NCBI RefSeq assembly: GCF_002086285.1 | Contig: NZ_MVHU01000013.1 | Span: forward strand, 48,292 to 112,291 | Length of the DNA stretch: 64,000 nucleotides | Direction of reading: 5' to 3' | From: Mycolicibacter kumamotonensis | GTDB lineage: Bacteria > Actinomycetota > Actinomycetes > Mycobacteriales > Mycobacteriaceae | Shown here: positions 13,223 to 22,039 of the stretch, piece by piece | How the letters are laid out: each line of letters starts with the position of its first letter | Numbering within the stretch: the first letter of the stretch is position 1 | Notes under the pieces: generated by a model | Databases searched by the model: none | What the model saw: the letters and a program-made list of their open reading frames with translations, nothing else | What the model was told of the DNA's origin: nothing | Program-made: the position numbers and the translations under genes

Positions 13223-13569
13223 CCGACCAAACCGCGGCGCCCGATCCGTGGCGCAGCTTCCGCGGCGTGATGGCGGCGACGCTGATCCTCGAGGCGATCG
13301 TGGTGCTGTTGGCGCTGCCGGTGGTCCACGTGGTCGGAGGTGGGCTGACACCGGTGTCACTGGCGTACCTGCTCGGCTTGGCTCTGGTGTTGTTGCTGTT
13401 CACCGGTATCCAAGGCCGGTCGTGGGCGATCTGGGCCAATCTGGCGCTGCAGTCGGTGCTGGTCGCCGGGTTCGTGATCTATCCGGGCGTGGGGGTGATG
13501 GGCCTGGTGTTCACCGCGGTGTGGGCATTGATCGCCTACTTCCGTGCCGAGGTATTGCGCCGCTCATAG
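13219..13569 (+). CDS. Small four-helix membrane protein, DUF4233 type
   Basis: The 116-residue product begins [20 protein letters not shown] and then has about four hydrophobic segments (residues about 17-38, 46-64, 70-84 and 88-106). It occupies the position of Rv2446c and fits the DUF4233 family of actinobacterial membrane proteins found after folC. The function is unknown. It overlaps the folC stop by four bases, so its expression is coupled to folate synthesis. The short cytosolic end is basic (FRAEVLRRS). Confidence 0.8.
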   Translation: MTDQTAAPDPWRSFRGVMAATLILEAIVVLLALPVVHVVGGGLTPVSLAYLLGLALVLLLFTGIQGRSWAIWANLALQSVLVAGFVIYPGVGVMGLVFTAVWALIAYFRAEVLRRS

Positions 13570-13597
13570 CGACGCGGCTATTCGGTACGCTGTCGCG

Positions 13598-14044
13598 GTG
13601 ACTGAGCGGACTTTGGTGCTGATCAAACCGGACGGTGTCAACCGTCGGCTGGTGGGCGAGATCATCGCCCGGATTGAGAAGAAGGGCCTGACCCTGGCGG
13701 CGCTGGAACTGCGGCCGGTGCAGCAGGCGGTGGCCCGCCAGCACTACGGCGAACACGAGGGCAAGGCGTTCTTCGCCTCCCTGCTGGAGTTCATCACCTC
13801 CGGCCCGGTGGTCGCCGCCGTGGTGGAGGGGCCGCGGGCCATCGAGGCCTTCCGGCAGCTCGCCGGCGGTACCGACCCGGTCGCCAAGGCCACTCCCGGC
13901 ACCATCCGGGGTGATTTCGGGCTGGAGACCCAGTTCAACCTGGTGCACGGCTCCGACTCGCCGGAGTCGGCCGAGCGTGAGATCGCGCTGTGGTTCCCCG
14001 ACCTGAAGCCGTCGGCACCCACATCTCCCATGACACTGGCCTGA
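13598..14044 (+). CDS. ndk: Nucleoside diphosphate kinase
   Basis: Ndk moves the gamma phosphate from ATP to other NDPs through a phosphohistidine. The 148-residue product has the family start [15 protein letters not shown] and the active-site histidine His117 in NLVHGSDS. The GTG at 13598 is chosen because it gives the standard N-terminus; the open frame extends upstream only into the end of the DUF4233 gene. A C-terminal tail of about 12 residues ([13 protein letters not shown]) follows the usual ALWFP end, making it longer than the 136-residue M. tuberculosis protein. A hairpin just downstream likely ends the transcript. Confidence 0.96.
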   Translation: MTERTLVLIKPDGVNRRLVGEIIARIEKKGLTLAALELRPVQQAVARQHYGEHEGKAFFASLLEFITSGPVVAAVVEGPRAIEAFRQLAGGTDPVAKATPGTIRGDFGLETQFNLVHGSDSPESAEREIALWFPDLKPSAPTSPMTLA

Positions 14045-14065
14045 CGTCGCAGTTAATGCCTTTCG

Positions 14066-14081
14066 ACCGGCTTGCGCCGGT
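14066..14081 (+). terminator. Hairpin after ndk
   Basis: ACCGGC-TTGC-GCCGGT is a perfect 6-bp stem with a tetraloop, starting 21 bases after the ndk stop and followed by TTGTGTG. There is no true T tract, as is common for mycobacterial termination hairpins. It sits immediately upstream of the candidate rne promoter. Confidence 0.45.
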
Positions 14082-14088
14082 TGTGTGG

Positions 14089-14340
14089 GATACTGGCCAA
14101 CGGGTGAACGTCACCGGACCGGTGTCCGCCACCCGAATGAAGGCTTAGGCGAGTGCGACGGTCGCGATATGTGATGCGGCGCCGATCGCCGGTCCTCATT
14201 CAGCCAGGCACCGAGTCGGTTCCACCCGAGCCCCTCGGAGCGAGACCACCACAAGCCCGGAGAAGTGAGCCGGGCGAATAACGAGAAGCCCTCGCGTGGC
14301 CGCGTCGTCGCGACGCGCCCGGGGGCTTGAGGAGACGTAC
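14089..14340 (+). promoter_or_regulatory. Candidate rne promoter (-10) and long structured 5' leader
   Basis: GATACT at 14089-14094, preceded by TGTGG, looks like an extended -10 box. A start about 7 bases later would give a leader near 240 nt, close to the long rne 5' UTR known in M. smegmatis (from memory, about 236 nt). The leader holds several perfect hairpins: GGTGA-ACG-TCACC near 14110, CCGAG-CCC-CTCGG (14226-14238), GCCCGG-9 nt-CCGGGC (14255-14275) and CGCGTCG-TCG-CGACGCG (14301-14317). The last ends 12 bases before the GAGGAG ribosome-binding site (14329-14334). In other bacteria rne leaders are RNase E targets for self-regulation; that role here is inferred. No gene lies in 14045-14340. 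Confidence 0.5.
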
Positions 14341-17154
14341 GTGGCAGACCCGTCTTTTTTCACAGGCCCTGATTCGGATGTACCGGCGGTGCCGACCGAG
14401 CATGAGGAGTTGCCGGACCGTCTCCGGGTCCACTCCCTGGCCCGGGTGCTGGGCACCACCAGCAAGCGGGTGCTGGATGCCCTGACCGAGCTGGACGGCC
14501 GGGCGCGCAGCGCCCATTCCAGCGTGGATCGCGTCGAGGCGGTCCGAGTCCGTGACCTGCTGGGATTGGCAGAGGAGCCCACCGCCGAGGCAGCGGCCCC
14601 CGATTCCGCGGAGTCCGGCGAGGTTCCCCAGGAGCCCGAGTCCCGGCTGCTGCTGGAGACCGAGGCGACCGGCGCGCGGGTCGACTACATGCCGCTGTTC
14701 GTGGCACCCCAGCCGGTCTCCTTCGAGCCGGCGGCGTCCCACGACGACGAGGGGTCCGACGATGACGACGACCTCGGTCCCGACGGCGATGACGAAAACG
14801 GGGACCGTCCCGCCAATCGCCGGCGCCGCCGCGGGCGGCGCGGGCGCGGTCGGGGCCGCGGCTCCGAAGGCGGCTCCACGGACGATGCGGCCGACTCCGC
14901 CGACTCCGACGACGACACCGAGGACGACGACTCCGCCACGGAATCCGACGAGGCCGGGGAGGCCGAGGACGGTGGCGACGACACCGATGCCACCGACGAG
15001 TCGGGCAGCCGGCGCCGGCGCCGGCGCCGTCGGCGCAAGTCCGGCACCGGCGATGATGACGACACCGGGGCCCCGGACGACCCGCCCAACACGGTCGTGC
15101 ACGAACGGACGCCGCGCGCCAAGTCCGCCCGGGGAGCCAAGGGCGAGAAGAGTTCGTCGGACGACGAGATCCAGGGCATCACCGGGTCGACGCGCCTGGA
15201 GGCCAAGCGTCAGCGTCGCCGCGACGGGCGTGACGCCGGCCGCCGCCGCCCACCGATCCTGAGCGAGGCCGAGTTCCTGGCCCGCCGCGAAGCGGTCGAG
15301 CGCCGGATGGTGGTCCGCGACCGCGTCCGCACCGAGCCGCCGCACATCGGCGCCCGCTACACCCAGATCGCCGTGCTCGAAGACGGCGTGATGGTCGAGC
15401 ACTTCGTCACCTCGGCGGCATCGACCTCCCTGGTCGGCAACGTCTACCTGGGCATCGTGCAGAACGTGTTGCCGTCGATGGAGGCCGCCTTCGTCGACAT
15501 CGGCCGCGGCCGCAACGGGGTGCTCTATGCCGGCGAGGTGAACTGGGAGGCCGCCGGCCTGGGCGGCGCCAACCGCAAGATCGAGCAGGCGCTCAAGCCG
15601 GGCGACTACGTCGTGGTGCAGGTCAGCAAGGATCCGATCGGGCACAAGGGCGCCCGGTTGACCACGCAGGTCTCGCTGGCCGGTCGCTACCTGGTGTATG
15701 TGCCGGGGGCGTCATCGACCGGGATCAGCCGCAAGCTGCCCGACACCGAGCGTCAGCGGCTCAAGGAGATCCTGCGTGAGGTGGTGCCCGCCGACGCCGG
15801 CGTGATCATCCGCACCGCGTCGGAGGGCGTCAAAGAAGAGGACATCCGCGCCGACGTGGAGCGCCTCCAGGAACGTTGGAACCAGATCGAGGCGACGGCG
15901 GCCGAGACCAAGGCGAAAGCGGCCGGCGTTGCGGTGGCGCTCTACGAGGAGCCCGATGTCCTGGTCAAGGTGATCCGCGACCTTTTCAACGAAGACTTCT
16001 CCGAGCTGGTGGTCTCCGGTGACGACGCCTGGGCGACGATCAACGACTATGTGGGATCGGTGGCGCCGGAATTGCTGCCGAAGCTGACCCGCTACACAGC
16101 ACCCGAGGGTCCGGAGGGGCAATCCGGACCGGACGTGTTCGCCGTGCACCGCATCGACGAGCAACTGGCCAAGGCAATGGATCGCAAGGTCTGGCTGCCC
16201 TCGGGCGGAACCCTGGTGATCGATCGGACCGAGGCCATGACGGTGGTCGACGTCAACACCGGCAAGTTCACCGGATCCGGGGGCAACCTCGAGGAGACGG
16301 TGACCAAGAACAACCTGGAGGCCGCCGAGGAGATCGTGCGGCAGCTGCGCCTTCGCGACATCGGCGGCATCATCGTCATCGACTTCATCGACATGGTGCT
16401 GGAGTCCAACCGCGACCTGGTGCTGCGCCGGCTGACCGAGGCGCTGGGCCGGGACCGGACCCGCCATCAGGTCTCCGAGGTGACGTCCCTGGGGTTGGTG
16501 CAGCTGACCCGCAAGCGGCTGGGCACCGGGCTGATCGAGGCGTTCTCGACGTCGTGCCAGCACTGCGCCGGGCGCGGCATCATGGTGCACGCCGACCCGG
16601 TCGACTCGGCCGCGCCGGGGCGCAAGTCCGATCTCAGCAGCCGGCGCAGCAAGCGATCGAAGAAGCCCAAGGGCGATGAGCCCGTGGTGGCCAAGGTCCC
16701 GGTGCACACCCCCGGTGACCATCCGATGTTCAAGGCGATGGCGGCTGCCAGCGACCGCCAGGACGAGGAGTCCGAGGACGGCGCGGGTGCCGAGGCCACC
16801 GCGGAGTCGGTGGTCGAGGAGCCGCAGGCGGTCGCCGAGGCGGAGCGGCAGCCGGCCGGTGCGGAGCTTGGGGACGACAGCGACTCTGAGGACACCTACG
16901 ACGGCGAGGACCTCGAGGACACCGACGACACCGACGACGAGGTCGATGAGGACGTCGATGAAGAGGTCGAAGTGGACCTCGACGACGATGACGACGACTT
17001 CGACGACGACCTCGACGTCATCGACGAGTCCGACGAGTCCGACGAGTCCGACGAGGGTGACGACTCCGACCAGGAAACCATGGCCTCCGCGATGGCCTAC
17101 GAGCGGCCCCGGCGGCGCCGTGCTGCGGCCCGCCCGGCGGGGCCACCGAGCTGA
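14341..17154 (+). CDS. rne: Ribonuclease E/G
   Basis: RNase E cuts single-stranded AU-rich RNA and drives mRNA decay and rRNA processing. Counted from the GTG at 14341, the 937-residue product has an N-terminal disordered arm with alternating acidic and arginine-rich runs. The S1/5'-sensor/catalytic core begins near residue 337 (GARYTQIAVLEDG). Catalytic residues are Asp637 and Asn639 (VVDVNTGKF) and Asp681 (IVIDFIDM). The zinc link Cys739-x2-Cys742 (SCQHC) joins dimers. A second, very acidic tail rich in Asp/Glu/Ser follows, then RPRRRRAAARP. Catalytic core in the middle with long disordered arms on both sides is the actinobacterial layout. I prefer 14341 over the GTG at 14296 because GAGGAG lies six bases upstream and the N-terminus then resembles the M. 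tuberculosis protein. Confidence 0.96.
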   Translation: MADPSFFTGPDSDVPAVPTEHEELPDRLRVHSLARVLGTTSKRVLDALTELDGRARSAHSSVDRVEAVRVRDLLGLAEEPTAEAAAPDSAESGEVPQEPESRLLLETEATGARVDYMPLFVAPQPVSFEPAASHDDEGSDDDDDLGPDGDDENGDRPANRRRRRGRRGRGRGRGSEGGSTDDAADSADSDDDTEDDDSATESDEAGEAEDGGDDTDATDESGSRRRRRRRRRKSGTGDDDDTGAPDDPPNTVVHERTPRAKSARGAKGEKSSSDDEIQGITGSTRLEAKRQRRRDGRDAGRRRPPILSEAEFLARREAVERRMVVRDRVRTEPPHIGARYTQIAVLEDGVMVEHFVTSAASTSLVGNVYLGIVQNVLPSMEAAFVDIGRGRNGVLYAGEVNWEAAGLGGANRKIEQALKPGDYVVVQVSKDPIGHKGARLTTQVSLAGRYLVYVPGASSTGISRKLPDTERQRLKEILREVVPADAGVIIRTASEGVKEEDIRADVERLQERWNQIEATAAETKAKAAGVAVALYEEPDVLVKVIRDLFNEDFSELVVSGDDAWATINDYVGSVAPELLPKLTRYTAPEGPEGQSGPDVFAVHRIDEQLAKAMDRKVWLPSGGTLVIDRTEAMTVVDVNTGKFTGSGGNLEETVTKNNLEAAEEIVRQLRLRDIGGIIVIDFIDMVLESNRDLVLRRLTEALGRDRTRHQVSEVTSLGLVQLTRKRLGTGLIEAFSTSCQHCAGRGIMVHADPVDSAAPGRKSDLSSRRSKRSKKPKGDEPVVAKVPVHTPGDHPMFKAMAAASDRQDEESEDGAGAEATAESVVEEPQAVAEAERQPAGAELGDDSDSEDTYDGEDLEDTDDTDDEVDEDVDEEVEVDLDDDDDDFDDDLDVIDESDESDESDEGDDSDQETMASAMAYERPRRRRAAARPAGPPS

Positions 17155-17175
17155 AAGCGGCCGGGCAGGGCCGGT

Positions 17176-17212
17176 TTGACCCCTTAGTCGCTGGTCAAGT
17201 ACCCTAGACCAG
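17176..17212 (+). promoter_or_regulatory. Sigma-A-like promoter of rplU with overlapping dyad
   Basis: TTGACC (17176-17181), an 18-base spacer and TACCCT (17200-17205) resemble a housekeeping promoter 131 bases before rplU. The -10 box lies inside the inverted repeat CTGGTC (17191-17196) / GACCAG (17207-17212). The dyad could be an operator or a hairpin at the very start of the leader. Confidence 0.5.
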
Positions 17213-17335
17213 TTGTCGCCAGGCGGAAATGACCCGGCTCGGCGGACAGAACCCCAACCACCTGCGCAAGTCCCGATGGCGTGCGCTGCGAGCGGCACCC
17301 GAGAAGTACTCGAGAAGTAGAGGTAGACACCAACG

Positions 17336-17647
17336 ATGGCGACGTACGCAATCGTCAAAACCGGCGGCAAGCAGTACAAGGTTGCCGTCGGTGACGTGCT
17401 CAAGGTCGAGAAGCTCGATTCCGAGCCGGGTGCATCGGTTTCGTTGCCGGTCGCGCTGGTCGTGGACGGCACCACCGTCACCACCGACGCCGCCAAGCTG
17501 GCGAAGGTCGCGGTCACCGGGGAGGTGCTCGAGCACACCAAGGGCCCCAAGATCCGCATCCACAAGTTCAAGAACAAGACCGGCTACCACAAGCGGCAGG
17601 GTCACCGTCAGCAGCTGACCGTGCTCAAGGTCACCGGAATCAAGTAG
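17336..17647 (+). CDS. rplU: 50S ribosomal protein L21
   Basis: L21 binds 23S rRNA in the large subunit. The 103-residue product starts [20 protein letters not shown] and ends with the family signature [32 protein letters not shown] about ten bases before the ATG is a good ribosome-binding site. rpmA follows after 13 bases and obg after a further 48, the conserved L21-L27-ObgE unit of bacteria. Confidence 0.98.
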   Translation: MATYAIVKTGGKQYKVAVGDVLKVEKLDSEPGASVSLPVALVVDGTTVTTDAAKLAKVAVTGEVLEHTKGPKIRIHKFKNKTGYHKRQGHRQQLTVLKVTGIK

Positions 17648-17660
17648 GGGAGCGAACGAG

Positions 17661-17921
17661 ATGGCACACAAGAAGGGCGCTTCCAGCTCACGCAACGGGC
17701 GCGACTCCAACGCGCAGCGGCTCGGTGTCAAGCGGTTCGGCGGCCAGGTCGTCAAGGCCGGCGAGATCCTGGTCCGGCAGCGCGGCACCCACTTCCACCC
17801 GGGCATCAACGTCGGTCGCGGCGGCGACGACACGCTGTTCGCCACGGCACCCGGTGCGGTCGAGTTCGGCCTCAAGCGTGGCCGCAAGACAGTCAACATC
17901 GTGCCTGTCGCCCGCGACTAG
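17661..17921 (+). CDS. rpmA: 50S ribosomal protein L27
   Basis: L27 reaches into the peptidyl-transferase centre with its N-terminal tail. The 86-residue product begins [20 protein letters not shown], the tail being the tRNA-contacting part. It contains [22 protein letters not shown], here split over residues 28-50. GGGGAGCGAACGAG before the ATG gives a ribosome-binding site. The Firmicutes-type cleavable leader is absent, as expected for Actinobacteria. Confidence 0.98.
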   Translation: MAHKKGASSSRNGRDSNAQRLGVKRFGGQVVKAGEILVRQRGTHFHPGINVGRGGDDTLFATAPGAVEFGLKRGRKTVNIVPVARD

Positions 17922-17969
17922 TCGCCGGCGTAACTGGGCGCCCTCTGGCGCCGGATAGGTAGTAACGCC

Positions 17970-19415
17970 ATGTCCCGGTTCGTCGACCGCGTCGTCATCC
18001 ATGTCCGCGCGGGCGACGGGGGCAACGGCTGCGCGTCGATTCACCGGGAGAAATTCAAGCCCCTCGGCGGCCCGGACGGCGGCAACGGCGGCCGCGGCGG
18101 CAGCGTCGTGCTGGTCGTCGACCCCCAGGTGCACACCCTGCTGGACTTCCACTTCCGCCCGCACATCAGCGCCGCGTCCGGCAAGCAGGGCCAGGGCAGC
18201 AACAAAGACGGTGCCGCCGGGGCCGACCTGGAGATCAAGGTGCCGGACGGCACCGTCGTGCTCGACGAACACGGACGGCTGCTGGCCGATCTGGTGGAAA
18301 CCGGGGCCCGCTTCGAGGCCGCCGCCGGCGGACGCGGCGGGCTGGGCAACGCCGCGCTGGTGTCGCGGGCCCGCAAGGCACCGGGCTTCGCGCTGTTGGG
18401 GGAGAAGGGCGAGAGCCGCGACCTCATTCTGGAACTCAAGACCGTCGCCGACGTCGGCCTGATCGGGTTTCCCTCAGCGGGCAAATCGGCGCTGGTGTCG
18501 GTGATCTCGGCGGCCAAACCGAAGATCGCGGACTACCCCTTCACCACGCTGGCGCCGAACCTGGGCGTGGTCTCCGCCGGGGAGAACACCTTCACCGCCG
18601 CCGACGTGCCCGGCCTGATCCCGGGCGCCTCGGCTGGGCGCGGCCTGGGCTTGGACTTCCTGCGCCACATCGAACGCTGCGCGGTGCTGGTGCACGTCGT
18701 GGACTGTGCGACCGCAGAGCCCGGCCGTGACCCGCTCTCCGACATCGAGGCCATCGAAGCCGAACTGGCCGCCTACACACCCACCATGCAAGGGGATTCG
18801 GCCCTCGGCGACCTCGTGATGCGGCCGCGCGCGGTGGTGCTCAACAAGATCGACGTGCCCGAAGCACGGGAGATGGCCGAGTTCGTGCGCGACGACATCG
18901 TGGCTGAGCGCGGCTGGCCGGTGTTCATGGTGTCCACGGTGAGTCGGGAAGGTTTGCGCCCGTTGATGTTCGCGCTGGCCGATATGGTGTCGGCGTACCG
19001 GGCGGCGCAGCCGGAGCCGGTGGCGCGCCGGCCGGTGATCCGGCCGATACCCGCGGGGGAGACCGGATTCACCGTGGAAGCGGACGGCTACGGCGGTTTC
19101 GTGGTGCGGGGGACACGTCCCGAGCGCTGGGTGCACCAAACCAACTTCGACAACGACGAGGCGGTGGGCTACCTCGGTGACCGGCTGGCCCGGCTCGGGG
19201 TCGAAGACGAGCTGCTGCGGCTGGGTGCCAAACCGGGCTGCGCGGTGACGATCGGGGAGATGACCTTCGACTGGGAACCGGCCACGCCGGCCGGGGTGGA
19301 CACGCCGTTGTCCGGGAGAGGCACCGACATCCGGGTGGAACGTAGCGACCGGGTCGGCGCTGCCGAACGCAAAGTCGCGCGCAAACAGCGCCGCGAACGT
19401 TCGGAGGAGCCGTGA
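17970..19415 (+). CDS. obg: GTPase Obg (CgtA)
   Basis: Obg is an essential GTPase of 50S assembly and stress control. The 481-residue product has the glycine-rich Obg fold (residues 1-158, [14 protein letters not shown]), the P-loop GFPSAGKS (166-173) with switch [14 protein letters not shown] and switch [12 protein letters not shown], and NKID near residue 291. The C-terminal OCT domain (about residues 350-430) carries [17 protein letters not shown] basic tail ([18 protein letters not shown]) is typical of actinobacterial Obg. The stop overlaps the proB GTG start. Confidence 0.97.
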   Translation: MSRFVDRVVIHVRAGDGGNGCASIHREKFKPLGGPDGGNGGRGGSVVLVVDPQVHTLLDFHFRPHISAASGKQGQGSNKDGAAGADLEIKVPDGTVVLDEHGRLLADLVETGARFEAAAGGRGGLGNAALVSRARKAPGFALLGEKGESRDLILELKTVADVGLIGFPSAGKSALVSVISAAKPKIADYPFTTLAPNLGVVSAGENTFTAADVPGLIPGASAGRGLGLDFLRHIERCAVLVHVVDCATAEPGRDPLSDIEAIEAELAAYTPTMQGDSALGDLVMRPRAVVLNKIDVPEAREMAEFVRDDIVAERGWPVFMVSTVSREGLRPLMFALADMVSAYRAAQPEPVARRPVIRPIPAGETGFTVEADGYGGFVVRGTRPERWVHQTNFDNDEAVGYLGDRLARLGVEDELLRLGAKPGCAVTIGEMTFDWEPATPAGVDTPLSGRGTDIRVERSDRVGAAERKVARKQRRERSEEP

Positions 19416-20518
19416 CGGGCGGCGGTGCGCGCGAAGCGATTCGCGCCGCTCGCAGCGTCGTCGTCAAGATCGGCACCACCGCGCTGACCGCCCAGAACGG
19501 TATGTTCGACGCGGCGCGGCTGGCCGGGCTCGCCGAGGCCATCGAAGCGCGGATGAAGGCCGGCTCGGACGTGGTGATCGTGTCGTCCGGGGCCATCGCC
19601 GCGGGTCTGGAGCCGCTCGGTTTATCCAGGCGGCCAACGGATCTGGCGACCAAGCAAGCAGCAGCCAGCGTCGGTCAGGTGGCGCTGGTCAATGCATGGA
19701 GCGCCGCCTTCGGCCGGTTCGGCCGGACCGTCGGGCAGGTGCTGCTCACCGCGCAGGACGTGTCGATGCGGGTGTCACACACCAACGCCGCTCGCACCCT
19801 GGACCGGTTGCGGGCACTGCACGCCGTGGCGATCGTCAACGAGAACGACACAGTTGCCACCAATGAGATCCGGTTCGGCGACAACGACCGGCTCTCGGCG
19901 CTGGTGGCGCACCTGGTCGGTGCCGACGCGTTGGTGCTGCTCTCCGACATTGACGGCCTCTACGACGCCGACCCGCGCAAGGGGCCGGCCCGGCTGGTTC
20001 CCGAGGTGGCCGGTCCGGACGACCTGGCCGGCGTGGTGGCCGGCGAGGGCAGTCACCGGGGCACCGGCGGCATGGTGTCGAAACTGTCCTCGGCGCTGCT
20101 GGCCGCCGACGCGGGCGTTCCGGTGTTGCTGGCCGCCGCCGATGATGCCGCGGCGGCACTTTCGGACGCATCGGTGGGGACCGTTTTCGCCCCGCGGTCA
20201 CAACGGTTGTCGGCGCGCAGATTCTGGGTGCGCCACGCCGCCGACGCCTCCGGCACGTTGACGCTGGACGCCGGCGCGGTCGAGGCGGTGCTGAGCAGGC
20301 GGCGCTCCCTGCTGGCGGCCGGAATCACCGCGGTCGCAGGCCGATTCCACGGCGGTGACGTGGTCGAACTGTGCGGGCCGGACGGGTCGGTGGTGGCCCG
20401 TGGAGTCGTCGGCTACGACGCGGTGGAACTGGCCGGGATGATCGGTCATTCCACGGCCGAACTGGCGCCGGATGCTCGCCGCCCGGTGGTCCATGCCGAT
20501 GACCTGGTGGCGGTGTAG
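19412..20518 (+). CDS. proB: Glutamate 5-kinase
   Basis: ProB phosphorylates glutamate, the first step of proline synthesis; ProA, the next enzyme, is encoded 14 kb away at 34109. The 368-residue product has the amino-acid kinase domain ([48 protein letters not shown] in two pieces around residue 150, GTGGMVSK) and a C-terminal PUA domain from about residue 275 ([20 protein letters not shown]). The GTG start overlaps obg by four bases (GTGA), coupling proline synthesis to the ribosome-assembly operon as in M. tuberculosis. Confidence 0.97.
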   Translation: MTGGGAREAIRAARSVVVKIGTTALTAQNGMFDAARLAGLAEAIEARMKAGSDVVIVSSGAIAAGLEPLGLSRRPTDLATKQAAASVGQVALVNAWSAAFGRFGRTVGQVLLTAQDVSMRVSHTNAARTLDRLRALHAVAIVNENDTVATNEIRFGDNDRLSALVAHLVGADALVLLSDIDGLYDADPRKGPARLVPEVAGPDDLAGVVAGEGSHRGTGGMVSKLSSALLAADAGVPVLLAAADDAAAALSDASVGTVFAPRSQRLSARRFWVRHAADASGTLTLDAGAVEAVLSRRRSLLAAGITAVAGRFHGGDVVELCGPDGSVVARGVVGYDAVELAGMIGHSTAELAPDARRPVVHADDLVAV

Positions 20519-20528
20519 GCCCTGCCGC

Positions 20529-21290
20529 ATGAGCACCGTATTCACCATCGATGGGGCGGGGTGGAGCGGATTTCTGCGGTTCATGTGCCGCGGCGCGGTT
20601 ACCAAGGGCAAGACGGTCCGGCGCGTCAAATACCCCAACACCTACTTCGACGGCCTGCGCTACGTGCCCGCGGTTGCCGCGGTACAACGCGGTGCGCGGG
20701 CCCTCGATGACATGCTGGCCGCTCATTTCAACGGTCACCCCGAAGCCGAGGATGTGTTGGTCTACGCGGTGAGTATGGGGGCACAGGTCGCCTGCAAATG
20801 GCTGCGGGAGTACGGCCCGACGTCGGTGGTCCCTGCCGGCAGGGTGTCGTTTCTGCTGTTGGCCAACCCGGAACAGCCCTTCCACGGCATCTACCAGGCC
20901 GATCCCACGCTGGTCACGTTCATGAAGTTGCCCGACTACGGCGGGGTCGGTGTGCCGGTGGACACCCCCTTCGGGGTGACGGACCTGTGCCGCCAGTACG
21001 ACGGCATGGCCGACTTCCCGAATCGTCCTGCCGCACAGGTCGATAGGCTCGCGATCAGCAACGCCCTGCTGGGCCTGGTGACCATCCACAACAACTACTT
21101 CAGGCTCGATATCGGCCACCCCGACAACGTTCGCACCCGACGCGGCAACGTCAGCTACGTCTTCGCTCCGACGCGCGTGCCGCCGGCCTGCGGCCTCAGC
21201 GTGCTGTTCCCCGCCCGGTTCACAAGGCGGCGGCAGAGGATCGAGAAATCCTATGACCGCTCGGCGTGGACCGGCCCGGCCGGGGCGTAG
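20529..21290 (+). CDS. PE-PPE domain (alpha/beta-fold) hydrolase-like protein, stand-alone
   Basis: The 253-residue product resembles the PE-PPE hydrolase domain that normally follows PE or PPE modules: VKYPNTYFDGLRYVPAVAAVQRG (split around residue 45), VLVYAVSMGAQVA, FLLLANPEQPFHG and DYGGVGVPVDTPFGVTDLC. Here it stands alone, with no PE/PPE N-terminus and no signal peptide. The nucleophile-elbow Ser lies in AVSMG; the first glycine of the usual GxSxG/S is alanine. No ribosome-binding site is obvious; the ATG at 20529 is ten bases after proB, so it may be read through from that operon. It converges on the tetR gene, with stops 8 bases apart. Confidence 0.8.
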   Translation: MSTVFTIDGAGWSGFLRFMCRGAVTKGKTVRRVKYPNTYFDGLRYVPAVAAVQRGARALDDMLAAHFNGHPEAEDVLVYAVSMGAQVACKWLREYGPTSVVPAGRVSFLLLANPEQPFHGIYQADPTLVTFMKLPDYGGVGVPVDTPFGVTDLCRQYDGMADFPNRPAAQVDRLAISNALLGLVTIHNNYFRLDIGHPDNVRTRRGNVSYVFAPTRVPPACGLSVLFPARFTRRRQRIEKSYDRSAWTGPAGA

Positions 21291-21298
21291 CGCCCGCG

Positions 21299-21976
21299 TT
21301 ATTTCTCTGCGGGACTCAGATACAATGCGGCCCAGATGATTTCGGTCAGCGCGCTGGTGAGCTCGGAATCGTAGTCGACAGCTCGCCCCGGTAGGTTCTG
21401 TTGGCAGGTCCGCTCCACCATCCAGGTCAGTGCACTGGCGGTGGCGGCGGCGGGTAACGCACGGCGAATGGAGCCGTCGGCCTGGCCGGCTTCGATGATC
21501 TGCGCCACCCGGTCCGAGATGGCGGCCAGCAACTCCCGGTAGGTGGTTGCCACCTGCGGGTCGTAGCCTGCCATCTCGCTGAGCGCGATCAGCAGCGGTT
21601 GGTGTCGCCGATAACTGGCGACGATCGCGGCCATCGCGGCGCGGACATCGTCGGGATCGTGCCGGTGCGCCACACTCCACCAGCGTTCGGCGCCCGAGGC
21701 CAGATCGCCGAACACTTGGCCGGCGAGCCGGCGCAGCAGATGGCCCTTGTCCTCGAAGTAGATGTAGAAGCTGGCGCGCGACATCCCGGCCTCGGTGGCG
21801 AGCCGGTCCACGCTCAGCTCGGTGAAGCTGGCGCCTTCGCCCATCAGCCGCTCGGTGGCGTCGAGTAGACGACGCTCGATCTCCTCACGCCGCTCCTGGC
21901 GGCTGATCTGGGGCTTGCGGGTCACCGTGGCCACCTTGCCGAGCCTAGCTGCTGATGCGACATCTTGACTAGACAT
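21299..21976 (-). CDS. TetR-family transcriptional regulator
   Basis: The 225-residue product has an N-terminal helix-turn-helix (about residues 27-75: RREEIERRLLDATERL, then LSVDRLATEAGMSRASFYIYF) and a ligand-binding helical domain typical of TetR repressors (WMVERTCQQNLPG, ALTEIIWAALYL near the end). It is divergent from a cytochrome P450 gene, and a 17-bp perfect palindrome lies between them, so it probably represses itself and the P450. I give the ATG at 21976, which falls inside that palindrome; a GTG at 21934 that would remove the first 14 residues is equally possible. An open frame extends further upstream but only antisense to the P450. Confidence 0.9.
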   Translation of the reverse strand: MSSQDVASAARLGKVATVTRKPQISRQERREEIERRLLDATERLMGEGASFTELSVDRLATEAGMSRASFYIYFEDKGHLLRRLAGQVFGDLASGAERWWSVAHRHDPDDVRAAMAAIVASYRRHQPLLIALSEMAGYDPQVATTYRELLAAISDRVAQIIEAGQADGSIRRALPAAATASALTWMVERTCQQNLPGRAVDYDSELTSALTEIIWAALYLSPAEK

Positions 21977-21985
21977 AGTGTCTAG
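21969..21985. promoter_or_regulatory. Perfect 17-bp palindromic operator of the TetR/P450 pair
   Basis: CTAGACA-TAG-TGTCTAG has 7-bp arms around a 3-base centre, the geometry of TetR-family operators. It lies 55 bases before the P450 start and overlaps the first codon of the tetR gene if that begins at 21976. Such a site could block both divergent promoters. Confidence 0.75.
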
Positions 21986-22039
21986 ACTTATCGTCGCCTG
22001 GACGCGACTGTGATCGGCGTCATAAACCGAGGAGGCCCC

